NCBI GenBank assembly: GCA_027485365.1
Contig: JAIXRD010000193.1
Coordinates: 1 to 38,509 of the forward strand
Origin: Cryomorphaceae bacterium
GTDB taxonomy: Bacteria > Bacteroidota > Bacteroidia > Flavobacteriales_D > Crocinitomicaceae
Reading direction: 5' to 3'
Length of the DNA stretch: 38,509 bases
How positions within the stretch are numbered: position 1 is the first letter of the stretch; the number at the start of each line of letters is the position of its first letter. The notes beneath the pieces are model-generated. The model had not been told where the DNA came from. It ran no database searches and was given only the letters and a program-made list of their open reading frames with translations. Below are positions 28,398 to 36,754 of this stretch, piece after piece. The position numbers and the translations under genes were made by a program.

Positions 28398-29335
28398 TTA
28401 TCTGCCCATTCTAAAATTTTATCTGCTAAAACATTACTGAGTTTAAAATAACTCTCTTTCGTCCAACCGCCAACGTGTGGACTAAGCATTACGCGGTCAG
28501 AGGCAAGCAGGTATTCAAACGACGCAGGCAATTGGGTAGCGAAAATGGATTCAAAATCTTTGGATTCAAATTCTAACACATCCAAGCCTGCAGCCTTTAT
28601 TTTATTAGATGCTAACCCCTGCATTAGTGCTTCGGTATTCACAATTTTTCCACGGGATAAATTCAACAAGTAGAATGGTTTTTGAACCGAATCAATAAAC
28701 GAAGTGTCTACAAAGCCAAGGGTTTCTTTGTTTTGTGGAATGTGTAGTGAAATCACATCAGCTGAATTCAAAATTGCTTCTAGGGTGCTCTCAAGTACAA
28801 ACGCATCTCCAAAGCCCTGTTTGTATTTATCATAAGCCAAGACCTTCACATCAAAGCCGCGTAATTTTTTTGCAAAGGCCGACCCATTGTTCCCGTAACC
28901 AATGATGCCCACCGTTTTTCCGTCCAATTCTTCTCCTCGATTGTCCTCGCGCTTCCATAAACCACGATTTATTTGGTCATTCGCTCGACACAATTTGTTC
29001 ATGAGTGCGAGTAACATCCCTAAGGCATGTTCGGCTACCGCATTTCGATTTCCTTCTGGAGAATTAAATAACTGAATTTGGTGTTCCTTACAATAGGCCG
29101 TATCGATGTTCTCAAGTCCTGAACCTGAACGGGCAATAAATGCTAAGTTCGGAAAAGAAGCAATTAATTCCGCGTTCAAAAAAAATCGGGCACGAACAAC
29201 CAAGCCATGCACTTCATTTCGTCGTTCCAATAATTCATCCAGACTCCATTGGGTGGCATCTATGCAATGCAACCCACTTTTAGCTAAACGCTCCTGAAGT
29301 ATGGGATGAACCTTATCAATAAAAAACACATTCAT
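28391..29335 (-). CDS. D-isomer specific 2-hydroxyacid dehydrogenase (phosphoglycerate dehydrogenase-like)
   Basis: 314 aa; 'ARSGSGLENIDTAYC', Rossmann 'GKTVGIIGYGNNGSAFAKKL', 'LLNLSRGKIVNTEAL', 'AAGLDVLEFE', 'LSPHVGGWT'. Confidence 0.9.
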   Translation of the reverse strand: MNVFFIDKVHPILQERLAKSGLHCIDATQWSLDELLERRNEVHGLVVRARFFLNAELIASFPNLAFIARSGSGLENIDTAYCKEHQIQLFNSPEGNRNAVAEHALGMLLALMNKLCRANDQINRGLWKREDNRGEELDGKTVGIIGYGNNGSAFAKKLRGFDVKVLAYDKYKQGFGDAFVLESTLEAILNSADVISLHIPQNKETLGFVDTSFIDSVQKPFYLLNLSRGKIVNTEALMQGLASNKIKAAGLDVLEFESKDFESIFATQLPASFEYLLASDRVMLSPHVGGWTKESYFKLSNVLADKILEWADNQ

Positions 29336-29488
29336 ATCGCACTAAGGTATGCAATGAAGTTGAAAAAATTCATCTGGACCTAAAAAAAACGGCTTTTATA
29401 GTTTGATTCTAATAAACTTTTTAAATGTATCCTTGGTGTTTTCACATCAAAACACACAAAGCGCGCTTAAATCGAATTAAAACGGTAT

Positions 29489-31357
29489 TTATCTTCCCAA
29501 ATAGATCAAAAGAACAGAAATATCGCTGGGCGAAACCCCAGAAATACGCGAAGCTTGTCCGATGGTGACAGGTTGGATGTGCGACAGCTTTTCTACGGCT
29601 TCGGTACTTAAACTTTTTAACTGGGCATAATTTAAGTCGCTTGGGATTTGCACGCGTTCTAAGCGATGCATTTTCTCTGCAATTTCCTCTTCCCGTTCAA
29701 TATACCCTTCATATTTCACTTGAATCTCTGCTTGGACCACCACGTCCTCTGCTATCTCATTGTTTTTCAATGTATTATACAATAAAGTAGAGGCATTTGT
29801 TAAGATATCCATAGTTACTCCGGGTCGGGTAAGTACGCTGGATAATTTTACTTGCTGCGTTATGGGCGAAGATTCCATCGCTTCTAAGTGCGGATTCATT
29901 TCTTGGGGTGTGATTCCAATGGATTTAAGTTCTTTTTTGAGCCATTGGGTTTGCGCTTCCTTCTTAATCACTTGCTCGTGTTGTGCTGAAGTAATCATTC
30001 CCAATTCAAAGGCCTTTTCACTTAATCGCAAATCCGCGTTATCTTGTCTCAACAAGATCCGATACTCAGCGCGGCTGGTAAACATTCGATACGGTTCTTT
30101 GGTTCCTTTGGTAACTAAGTCGTCAATCAATACGCCGATGTAGGCTTCGCTTCGTTGAAGCATAAACGGTGCTTTATCGTTGATCTTGAGGTGTGCGTTG
30201 ATACCCGCCATTAATCCTTGGCAGGCTGCTTCTTCATATCCTGTAGTACCGTTTATTTGTCCGGCAAAATATAAGCCCTCAATGGCTTTTGTTTCCAGGG
30301 TATGTTTCAACTGAGTGGGTGGGAAATAATCATATTCAATCGCATAGCCCGGTCTAAATAACTTCGCCTGCTCAAATCCTGGAATTAATTTAATTGCGCT
30401 AACCTGAACATCCTCCGGAAGCGATGTACTAAAACCATTCACATAGATTTCAACGGTATTCCACCCTTCGGGTTCAACAAAGATCTGATGCCGATCCCGG
30501 TCTGCAAAGCGATTAATTTTATCCTCAATGCTAGGACAATAGCGTGGGCCTGGACTTTTAATGGCGCCATTAAACATGGGTGAACGATCAAAACCGGTAC
30601 GCAACTGATCGTGCGTTGCAGGATTCGTGTAGGTAATATAACATGGAAGTTGATGCGCCAAGGCCTTTGTATCCCAATAACTAAATTTCGAAGGATTCTC
30701 ATCGCCGTGCTGGATTTCCATCTTCGTATAATCTAAACTTCTTCCGTCTACACGGGGTGGAGTTCCGGTCTTCATTCTGCCCGATTCAAAGCCTAAGGAA
30801 ACCAAGTCTTCCGTTATCCCGGTTGAAGCACGTTCTGCGGCTCTTCCACCACCAAACTGTTTTTCACCTAAATGAATAATTCCATTTAAAAAGGTACCGT
30901 TGGTTAATACCACGGCACGACTATAAATATCGATTCCTAGGCTTGTTTTAACCCCAACGACTTTATTGTTTTCTACAATGATTCCGGTACCCATGTCTTG
31001 CCAGAAATCCACATTCGGGTTTTGTTCCAATAAGAGTCGCCATTCCGCTGCAAACATCATGCGGTCGTTTTGCGTACGTGGAGACCACATGGCGGGACCT
31101 TTTGAAAGATTAAGCATTCTAAACTGGAGTGCACTTTTATCGCTTACAATCCCTGAACCACCTCCTAAGGCGTCGATTTCTCGTACAATCTGTCCTTTAG
31201 CTACTCCTCCCATGGCGGGATTACAGCTCATTTGAGCAATAGTGTTCATATTCATTGTGAGCAACAACACCTTGCTTCCCATTTTAGCTGCGGCATTGGC
31301 TGCCTCACAACCGGCGTGACCCGCACCAACAACAATCACATCATACGTATCTAACAT
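29489..31357 (-). CDS. mnmG: tRNA uridine-5-carboxymethylaminomethyl(34) synthesis enzyme MnmG
   Basis: 622 aa; '[20 protein letters not shown]', '[24 protein letters not shown]', '[17 protein letters not shown]', '[25 protein letters not shown]'. Confidence 0.97.
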   Translation of the reverse strand: MLDTYDVIVVGAGHAGCEAANAAAKMGSKVLLLTMNMNTIAQMSCNPAMGGVAKGQIVREIDALGGGSGIVSDKSALQFRMLNLSKGPAMWSPRTQNDRMMFAAEWRLLLEQNPNVDFWQDMGTGIIVENNKVVGVKTSLGIDIYSRAVVLTNGTFLNGIIHLGEKQFGGGRAAERASTGITEDLVSLGFESGRMKTGTPPRVDGRSLDYTKMEIQHGDENPSKFSYWDTKALAHQLPCYITYTNPATHDQLRTGFDRSPMFNGAIKSPGPRYCPSIEDKINRFADRDRHQIFVEPEGWNTVEIYVNGFSTSLPEDVQVSAIKLIPGFEQAKLFRPGYAIEYDYFPPTQLKHTLETKAIEGLYFAGQINGTTGYEEAACQGLMAGINAHLKINDKAPFMLQRSEAYIGVLIDDLVTKGTKEPYRMFTSRAEYRILLRQDNADLRLSEKAFELGMITSAQHEQVIKKEAQTQWLKKELKSIGITPQEMNPHLEAMESSPITQQVKLSSVLTRPGVTMDILTNASTLLYNTLKNNEIAEDVVVQAEIQVKYEGYIEREEEIAEKMHRLERVQIPSDLNYAQLKSLSTEAVEKLSHIQPVTIGQASRISGVSPSDISVLLIYLGR

Positions 31358-31369
31358 GGTAAAATTTAA

Positions 31370-31795
31370 TCAATGTTTCACGTGAAACAATTTATTTAAA
31401 TAGAAGTTTTCTTTAGCGCGCATTACCTCAATTTCTTGATCTGTTTTATCGTTGTATCCGACTAAATGTAATACCCCGTGATAACAAACCCGATGCAATT
31501 CTTCTTCCATAGAAACACCCAGCTGAGTTGCATTATCTTTTATACGATCCACGGAGATAAATAAATCACCGCTGACTATCGAATCATTGTTATAATTGAA
31601 GGTAATAATGTCTGTGTAATAGTCGTGATCTAAATGCTCTTTATTAATAGCTAAGAGCTCTTCGTCGATACAGAAAATCAACGTGATATCTCCTAATTCA
31701 CGGGATTCCAAGGAGACTAATACAGGTAAGGTTTCCGTTATGGAATCAATAGGTAAACCAGCAATTTCATTGGAAAAGTACTCAATAGAAATCAT
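31370..31795 (-). CDS. ybeY: rRNA maturation RNase YbeY
   Basis: 'LHRVCYHGVLHLVGYNDKTDQEIEVMRAKENFYL'; start chosen at ATG 31795 (ATGA overlap with upstream ATPase gene). Confidence 0.92.
   Translation of the reverse strand: MISIEYFSNEIAGLPIDSITETLPVLVSLESRELGDITLIFCIDEELLAINKEHLDHDYYTDIITFNYNNDSIVSGDLFISVDRIKDNATQLGVSMEEELHRVCYHGVLHLVGYNDKTDQEIEVMRAKENFYLNKLFHVKH
31374..31389. promoter_or_regulatory. parS: parS (ParB-binding centromere-like site)
   Basis: Perfect 16-bp palindrome TGTTTCACGTGAAACA, identical to the known bacterial chromosomal parS consensus; inside the 3' end of ybeY, 17 nt upstream of the mnmG start. Confidence 0.92.
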
Positions 31796-32205
31796 CGACG
31801 AAAACAAACATTAACCACTGTACCACCCGCTTCATACGTTACTTCGTCTGACAGATTTTTCATAAGAAATACGCCGCGGCCATTTTCTTTCAATAAATTC
31901 TCCGGTGCCGTTGGGTCAGGAATAGCCTCGGGATCAAACCCAGCGCCTTGATCTTTAACAGAAAAACAAACCCATTCCTCGTTGTTATGAACTCCCACAT
32001 GAACAGATAATGTTGCATCCAACTTATTCCCATGAATTATGGCATTATTTACCGCTTCTGTTACCGCGATCAAAATATTACCATAAGCGTCTTCACTGAG
32101 CGCTAACTCGCCACAAGCTACATCAATTAAACTTTCAACATCCGTAATAGAGGCTGGTGTTGAAGGTAGAGTTACTTCATGGATTAATTGTAATTGATGT
32201 TTCAT
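31792..32205 (-). CDS. HATPase_c_2 / RsbW-like anti-sigma-factor-type ATP-binding protein
   Basis: 137 aa; 'ILIAVTEAVNNAIIHGNK' (N box), 'VKDQGAGFDPEAIPDP', 'NGRGVFLMKNLSDEV'. Confidence 0.88.
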   Translation of the reverse strand: MKHQLQLIHEVTLPSTPASITDVESLIDVACGELALSEDAYGNILIAVTEAVNNAIIHGNKLDATLSVHVGVHNNEEWVCFSVKDQGAGFDPEAIPDPTAPENLLKENGRGVFLMKNLSDEVTYEAGGTVVNVCFRR

Positions 32206-32214
32206 GCTATAAAT

Positions 32215-35200
32215 TTAATCAACTAAATTAAAATAAGTTTCCGCCTTGGATTTATAGTAGATACTAAATGCAGGATCTACCACCTGAAGCATTTCAACTT
32301 GCTTTAACTTATCCCGATTGTACGTCTTAATCTCAATAAGGTTACCCTTTATTTGATCTACACCCGATTTTGACTCCCGCTTCTCTTCAAAACCTCGCTC
32401 CATCAAGGCTTTCTCGCTTTCCAATAAACGGGTCATGATGTCTTTTTGACGGTTTATCATCTCCGGACTAAAGTTCTTATTGATCAAATCTTTCTCCTGC
32501 TGTTCAAGTTCTTTCAACAAGGGATTCAATTGATTTCCCTTGCCTTTTCCGTCTTTATTGAGTTCATTTTTCAACTGTTCCAAGCGCTGTCGAATGGCCG
32601 TTTGTTCTGCCGCCATTTTAGCGATTTCCTTGTTGCCTAATCCCATCATGTTCATTCCGGATTGACCCGGCTTCATGCCCGGACTATCTCCTTCCTTATC
32701 GCCCGGTTTTTTTCCTCCTGGATTCTGACCTTTCTGCATTTTCTCTAATTGCTTTTTGAGCATTTCTTTCATATCTCCCGGCGACATACTATTGCCTGGT
32801 TTAGGTTTTCCATTCCCCGGTTTACTGCAACTTCCACTGCTCTGCATTTGGGATTGCATCTGAGACTGCATTTGTTGTAAAGCTTCATTTAAGAGTAAAG
32901 CCAAGTTATTATAGGCAGTCATGACCTGTTGCTGACTTTTAGAAATATCTTGTTTCTTATGATCATCAATGGCTTCTACCGCTGCATTTTGAGAGAAATT
33001 GATATCACCGAGTTCTTTGTCTACAAAGGAGGCAATCTTTGGTTGACGTTTGGCTAACGCCAATAAGCTATCACTTACCGCCTTTGTGTCTGTATTAATT
33101 CGAATCTGCTGACGTCCTAATTTTTTATACTTAGGATCGGTAGTGTTTACCTTAGAAAATTTACCAATAAGCGCCTCTTGATCAAAGCTCAGTATCATTA
33201 AACTTTCTAAAATCTGTCGCACCAATTCCATATCCTCTTCCTGTTGCTGCTGGTTCGACTCCTGCTGCTGTTGATCGAGCATATCGGCCAACTGTTCCAT
33301 TTGATCCGCTGCCTGCTGCTGGGATTCTTTAGATTTGCCTTTCTTGCCGCTTTTAACCTCTTCTGAGGCCTTTCCAAGTTCTGAATCGATTGATTCCTCC
33401 AACGCCTTAGAATCTTCCAAATTAAGCGGACTTTCAAGCTCCTTATTCAGTGCTTTCGTTTCTTCTAATTTCTTTTGGATTTCATCGAAACGCTTATTGA
33501 TCTCTTCTTGGCGTTTAACAGCATCTTCCTTAGATACCTTTTCGTTTTCAATGTCTTGTTTTAATTCCTCTTGCTCCGCTGCATTTTCCTTAAGCTCCTT
33601 CTCTATATCATCTATTTTCTCGTTCACCTGCAACTTCTTCAACATCTCTAAGGTGCGATCCAATTGCTTATTCATGTTTTCAGCCTGCTGATCCAATTTA
33701 TTCATCTCCTTCTGAATCTCTTGATCCGCCCGTTCGTTGAATAGTTTCTCTAAATCCTCCAGGAGCTTCTTCAGTTCGTCATCCATTACCTCCTCCAGCA
33801 GTTTCTCAATCATTTCCTGTTTATCTAACAAGGCTTTATCGATTTCAGAAAGTTGATTCTTTTCCTGAGTGGTTTGCTCTAATTGATCTTTAATTTGTTG
33901 CAATTCGTTGGCTAAAGATTTTTGTTCTTCTTGCAGTTGTTTTAATTGTTGTTTATTATTCCAATCATTTGATTTTGAATTAGTTAAGTCTTTTTTAAGC
34001 TTATCAACCGACCGTTCAAATTCTTTCGTTTTACTCAATACGCGTTCTAAATCTTGCTTAGTCTGGGCTTGTTGCTCATCGCGTTGTTCATTCAATTCCT
34101 TTAAGTCGGGTAATTGATATTGTCCCACATAACTCTTCGTGCTCTTGCTTCCATTCACCCCGTCGTTATCAGAAACCGTAAAATAATATTCAATCTTATC
34201 TTCCAATTTCACTTCTTCCAACCTAAAATCTACAGCCAATGAAAAACTGCTGCGCGTTCCTGATTGAAAAGACACCGGCAATTTTCTAGTTTTAAGCGCT
34301 TTTCCGTTTCGTAGGATCGTGTAATGAAAGTTCAATGCAGATACGCCATAATCATCACCTACTTGTCCGCTAAAGAAACGCAAACCATCCTGAATTGAAT
34401 CACTTGCCTCTCCCACTTGAATGCTTGGATACGCATCTTTAATGACGCTTACTTGAAACGTAGAAGAATCCACTTTGTTAGAAAACATGTTGGAAAGCCG
34501 AATCTTTAATTTGCTTGAGTTTCGCGCCTGGAATGCATAAGTAAATCCTGAATTCTTAAACTTCTTTGGCGTATTCGCGTGTTGTAATTCAACCCAAGAG
34601 GTATTTTTAGAGGATCCATTCCACGTTAACTCACTTCCTTCCGGAACGGTAATGTCGCCAACATTTTGAATTAACTCATCCTTTTTGTTTAAGTAGGCGG
34701 GGTAATGAATCTTGAGTGATACTTTACCTAAGACACTTTTACCGGTAACCTTGTACTCGTACGATTTACTCTCATACCCATTCGCTTCAAAGTAAAACGC
34801 GCCGCTGGTTTTAACTTTTTTCATCACAAAGTCAAAGCGATTCTTTAAGGCACGTTGCATTAAGAATTTTCCCTGATCCGACACTAAATATACCTTATCC
34901 GGAATGCGTTCACCCTTCAAGGTGACTTGAATTGGAATGTTGGCGCCTTCTTCATAACTTCCTTTTCCTTCCGCTAAATAAAATTTAAAGGGCAGGAACA
35001 CTTGATCGTATTGAATAATGCGGTAGGTTCCTTGGGTAAGAATTGCTGGAATAAAGATTAATAAAACAAGCAGGGTTAACAGCGAAGGAAGTACATATTT
35101 CGCGTATTTTTTATTTACTGAAAGGTCAATGGCCGAACTAAAATTAAACACCGTTAATTGAGAAGTTTTCTGCGCAATGGAAGCCGTTAATAAATCTAAA

Positions 35201-35583
35201 TTTTCGTTTGCCGACGAAGATTGACTAATTAATTGCAAGGTATTCGTTAAGCGATCGGCAATATCAGAAAACATGCTGCCAATTAACTGCGCGGCTTCGA
35301 GTTGTGACATGCGCTTCATCCATCCGAAGCGTTGCGCCAAAGGAATAAACACCAGGCGAACAAACACCGTAGCATTTAATGCCACAAAGGCCAATAAAAA
35401 GAAGAGGCGAATCCAGCTGCTGAGTTCAAAAAAATACGCCAGGCTGGAAAAGAACAAATAGCTGACAGAAAAAACGCCCAAGCTCAGGATGCTTCCTTTC
35501 AACAGGCGATTCAAATAAAACTTATTTGCAAATTTTTCAATCTCTGCATATAAGGTTTGTATGTCATCTTGCGGCTTACTCAT
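32215..35583 (-). CDS. DUF4175-like membrane protein with long coiled coil and low-complexity Q/E/K-rich region
   Basis: 1122 aa; N-terminal TM hairpin, long Lys/Glu/Gln coiled coil, 'QQMQSQMQSQMQSS...KPGNGKPKPGNSMSPGDM'; operon position with RsbW-like/ybeY/mnmG. Confidence 0.8.
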   Translation of the reverse strand: MSKPQDDIQTLYAEIEKFANKFYLNRLLKGSILSLGVFSVSYLFFSSLAYFFELSSWIRLFFLLAFVALNATVFVRLVFIPLAQRFGWMKRMSQLEAAQLIGSMFSDIADRLTNTLQLISQSSSANENLDLLTASIAQKTSQLTVFNFSSAIDLSVNKKYAKYVLPSLLTLLVLLIFIPAILTQGTYRIIQYDQVFLPFKFYLAEGKGSYEEGANIPIQVTLKGERIPDKVYLVSDQGKFLMQRALKNRFDFVMKKVKTSGAFYFEANGYESKSYEYKVTGKSVLGKVSLKIHYPAYLNKKDELIQNVGDITVPEGSELTWNGSSKNTSWVELQHANTPKKFKNSGFTYAFQARNSSKLKIRLSNMFSNKVDSSTFQVSVIKDAYPSIQVGEASDSIQDGLRFFSGQVGDDYGVSALNFHYTILRNGKALKTRKLPVSFQSGTRSSFSLAVDFRLEEVKLEDKIEYYFTVSDNDGVNGSKSTKSYVGQYQLPDLKELNEQRDEQQAQTKQDLERVLSKTKEFERSVDKLKKDLTNSKSNDWNNKQQLKQLQEEQKSLANELQQIKDQLEQTTQEKNQLSEIDKALLDKQEMIEKLLEEVMDDELKKLLEDLEKLFNERADQEIQKEMNKLDQQAENMNKQLDRTLEMLKKLQVNEKIDDIEKELKENAAEQEELKQDIENEKVSKEDAVKRQEEINKRFDEIQKKLEETKALNKELESPLNLEDSKALEESIDSELGKASEEVKSGKKGKSKESQQQAADQMEQLADMLDQQQQESNQQQQEEDMELVRQILESLMILSFDQEALIGKFSKVNTTDPKYKKLGRQQIRINTDTKAVSDSLLALAKRQPKIASFVDKELGDINFSQNAAVEAIDDHKKQDISKSQQQVMTAYNNLALLLNEALQQMQSQMQSQMQSSGSCSKPGNGKPKPGNSMSPGDMKEMLKKQLEKMQKGQNPGGKKPGDKEGDSPGMKPGQSGMNMMGLGNKEIAKMAAEQTAIRQRLEQLKNELNKDGKGKGNQLNPLLKELEQQEKDLINKNFSPEMINRQKDIMTRLLESEKALMERGFEEKRESKSGVDQIKGNLIEIKTYNRDKLKQVEMLQVVDPAFSIYYKSKAETYFNLVD

Positions 35584-36060
35584 CTTGGGTAAAAGTAAAA
35601 ATTCATCGCTACATTCCCTAGTTTAATCTTTGCACACCAGTTAATTGTATTTAAAGATATTTATTTAAAAAGAATTTTATTAAAACTATTAAGGCTGTTC
35701 ATTTGTGTAAAAATAAGACCCTTTTATTAACCTTGCATTACTATCAACGAGATTTCAACGGTTTGTTAACATAATTTAATTTCATATTAGCCAATTAAAC
35801 CAAGAATAAATACCCTGTTGTTCACGTGTGTGTATAAGTGACTAAGGTTTATAAATAATTCCAAAAACGCCCGATTTTTTAGTTAACAATCCGTGCATTC
35901 TTATTGCAAAGATTCCGCTAAGTTTCATGCATTAAGTCAAATACTTGTATATAAGCGAACCCAATTGAATATTCCTACACTTTTCTTTTAGCAGTTTTCA
36001 ATACTAATTAACAAGGCTATTCACATGTTATCAAATCACTAATTTTACAAAAAAAACACC
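35584..36060. other. Candidate chromosomal replication origin region (AT-rich, DnaA-box-like sites, between divergent genes)
   Basis: TGTGTAAAA 35704-35712 (rc TTTTACACA) and TGTGTATAA 35829-35837 (rc TTATACACA) match TTWTNCACA; near-matches CTTTGCACA 35628-35636 and CTATTCACA 36017-36025; AT-rich tract 35640-35700; parS 4.2 kb away. Confidence 0.4.
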
Positions 36061-36492
36061 ATGAAAATCGCCATCGGATCCGACCATGCAGGTTTTGCGC
36101 TCAAAGCAACATTAATTACTATCCTTGAAGCAGCAGGACATCAGGTAAAAGATTTTGGATGCTACAGTGAAGACAGCATCGATTATCCCGACTATGCGCA
36201 TCCGGTAGCCAATGAAGTGGAGCAGGACGCAGCGGATCTTGGGGTGTTGATTTGCGGTTCTGGAAACGGTATTAGCATGACAGCGAACAAGCACCAAGGC
36301 ATTCGATGTGCCCTGTGTTGGACTCCAGAAATTGCCAGTTTAGCTCGTCAGCACAACGACGCGAACATTTTATCTTTACCGGCGCGTTTCATCAGTGAAG
36401 AACTCGCAACAGAAATCTTACATGCATTTTTATCTGCCCAATTTGAAGGAGGAAGACACGCCACACGCGTGGGGAAGATTGCCTGTGGGTAA
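36061..36492 (+). CDS. rpiB: Ribose 5-phosphate isomerase B
   Basis: 143 aa; 'MKIAIGSDHAGFALK', 'DFGCYSEDSIDYPDYA', 'LICGSGNGISMTANKHQGIRCALCW', 'FEGGRHATRVGKI'. Confidence 0.95.
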   Translation: MKIAIGSDHAGFALKATLITILEAAGHQVKDFGCYSEDSIDYPDYAHPVANEVEQDAADLGVLICGSGNGISMTANKHQGIRCALCWTPEIASLARQHNDANILSLPARFISEELATEILHAFLSAQFEGGRHATRVGKIACG

Positions 36493-36615
36493 CGGTTTCG
36501 GGCTTTGCGAAGTGGCGGATTTTCACCACAAAACTTCATTTGAAAAACCGAACTTGAACCTTGCAATAAGATGTCATAGAAGCACTTAACCCGCCATTTT
36601 GCAAAACCCGTGTTA
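36490..36615. repeat. Imperfect palindromic element (module 1), TAAC...GTTA ends
   Basis: Arms CGGGCTTTGCGAAGTGGCGG (36499-36518) and CCGCCATTTTGCAAAACCCG (36591-36610), 17/20 complementary; outer TAAC 36490-36493 / GTTA 36612-36615. Confidence 0.75.
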
Positions 36616-36677
36616 TCGCTTCGGTGTTCTTTTTCGTCCGTTGGTTTGTCGGTCGGTTTTGTCGTGCGTTGGGACAG

Positions 36678-36736
36678 ACACACTCTTTGCCAAGCTTGGG
36701 TTTGAGCGTTGGCTTGTGCGGCTTGGCAATGTGTGT
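36678..36736. repeat. Imperfect palindromic element (module 2)
   Basis: TTGCCAAGC (36687-36695) pairs perfectly with GCTTGGCAA (36721-36729); extended by ACACAC (36678-36683)/GTGTGT (36731-36736); loop contains further GGCTTG/GTTGGC runs and the palindrome CCAAGCTTGG. Confidence 0.75.
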
Positions 36737-36754
36737 GGCTGTTGAGCATTGGCA

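Noticed and set aside
29436-29455. Hairpin GTGTTTT-CACATC-AAAACAC downstream of mnmG as a terminator
   Set aside because: 7-bp AT-rich stem with no following T-run on the minus strand; too weak to call.
31370-31795. YbeY motif HGVLHLVGYND lacks the usual final His (HGxLHLxGYDH)
   Set aside because: Looked like a catalytic loss, but as far as I recall Bacteroidota YbeY commonly has a [KN]DKT variant here, so likely lineage-typical.
32820-32880. QMQSQMQSQMQ-coding short repeats in DUF4175
   Set aside because: Low-complexity coiled-coil region usual for this family; not a separate repeat element.
33207-33691. ORFs on alternative frames/antisense in the DUF4175 gene (33207-33437, 33335-33691)
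   Set aside because: Low-complexity Ser/Phe- or Lys/Arg-rich shadows of the coiled-coil coding sequence.
35818-35836. TTGTTCACGTGTGTGT as a second parS
   Set aside because: Shares only the CACGTG core with parS; flanks do not match. The same stretch contains the DnaA-box-like TGTGTATAA instead.
36490-36618. Module 1 as a bona fide integron attC site
   Set aside because: Only AAC/GTT of the core boxes match; GGGTAAC and GTTATCG do not fit RYYYAAC and GTTRRRY, and no integrase is in the window. Kept only as attC-like architecture.
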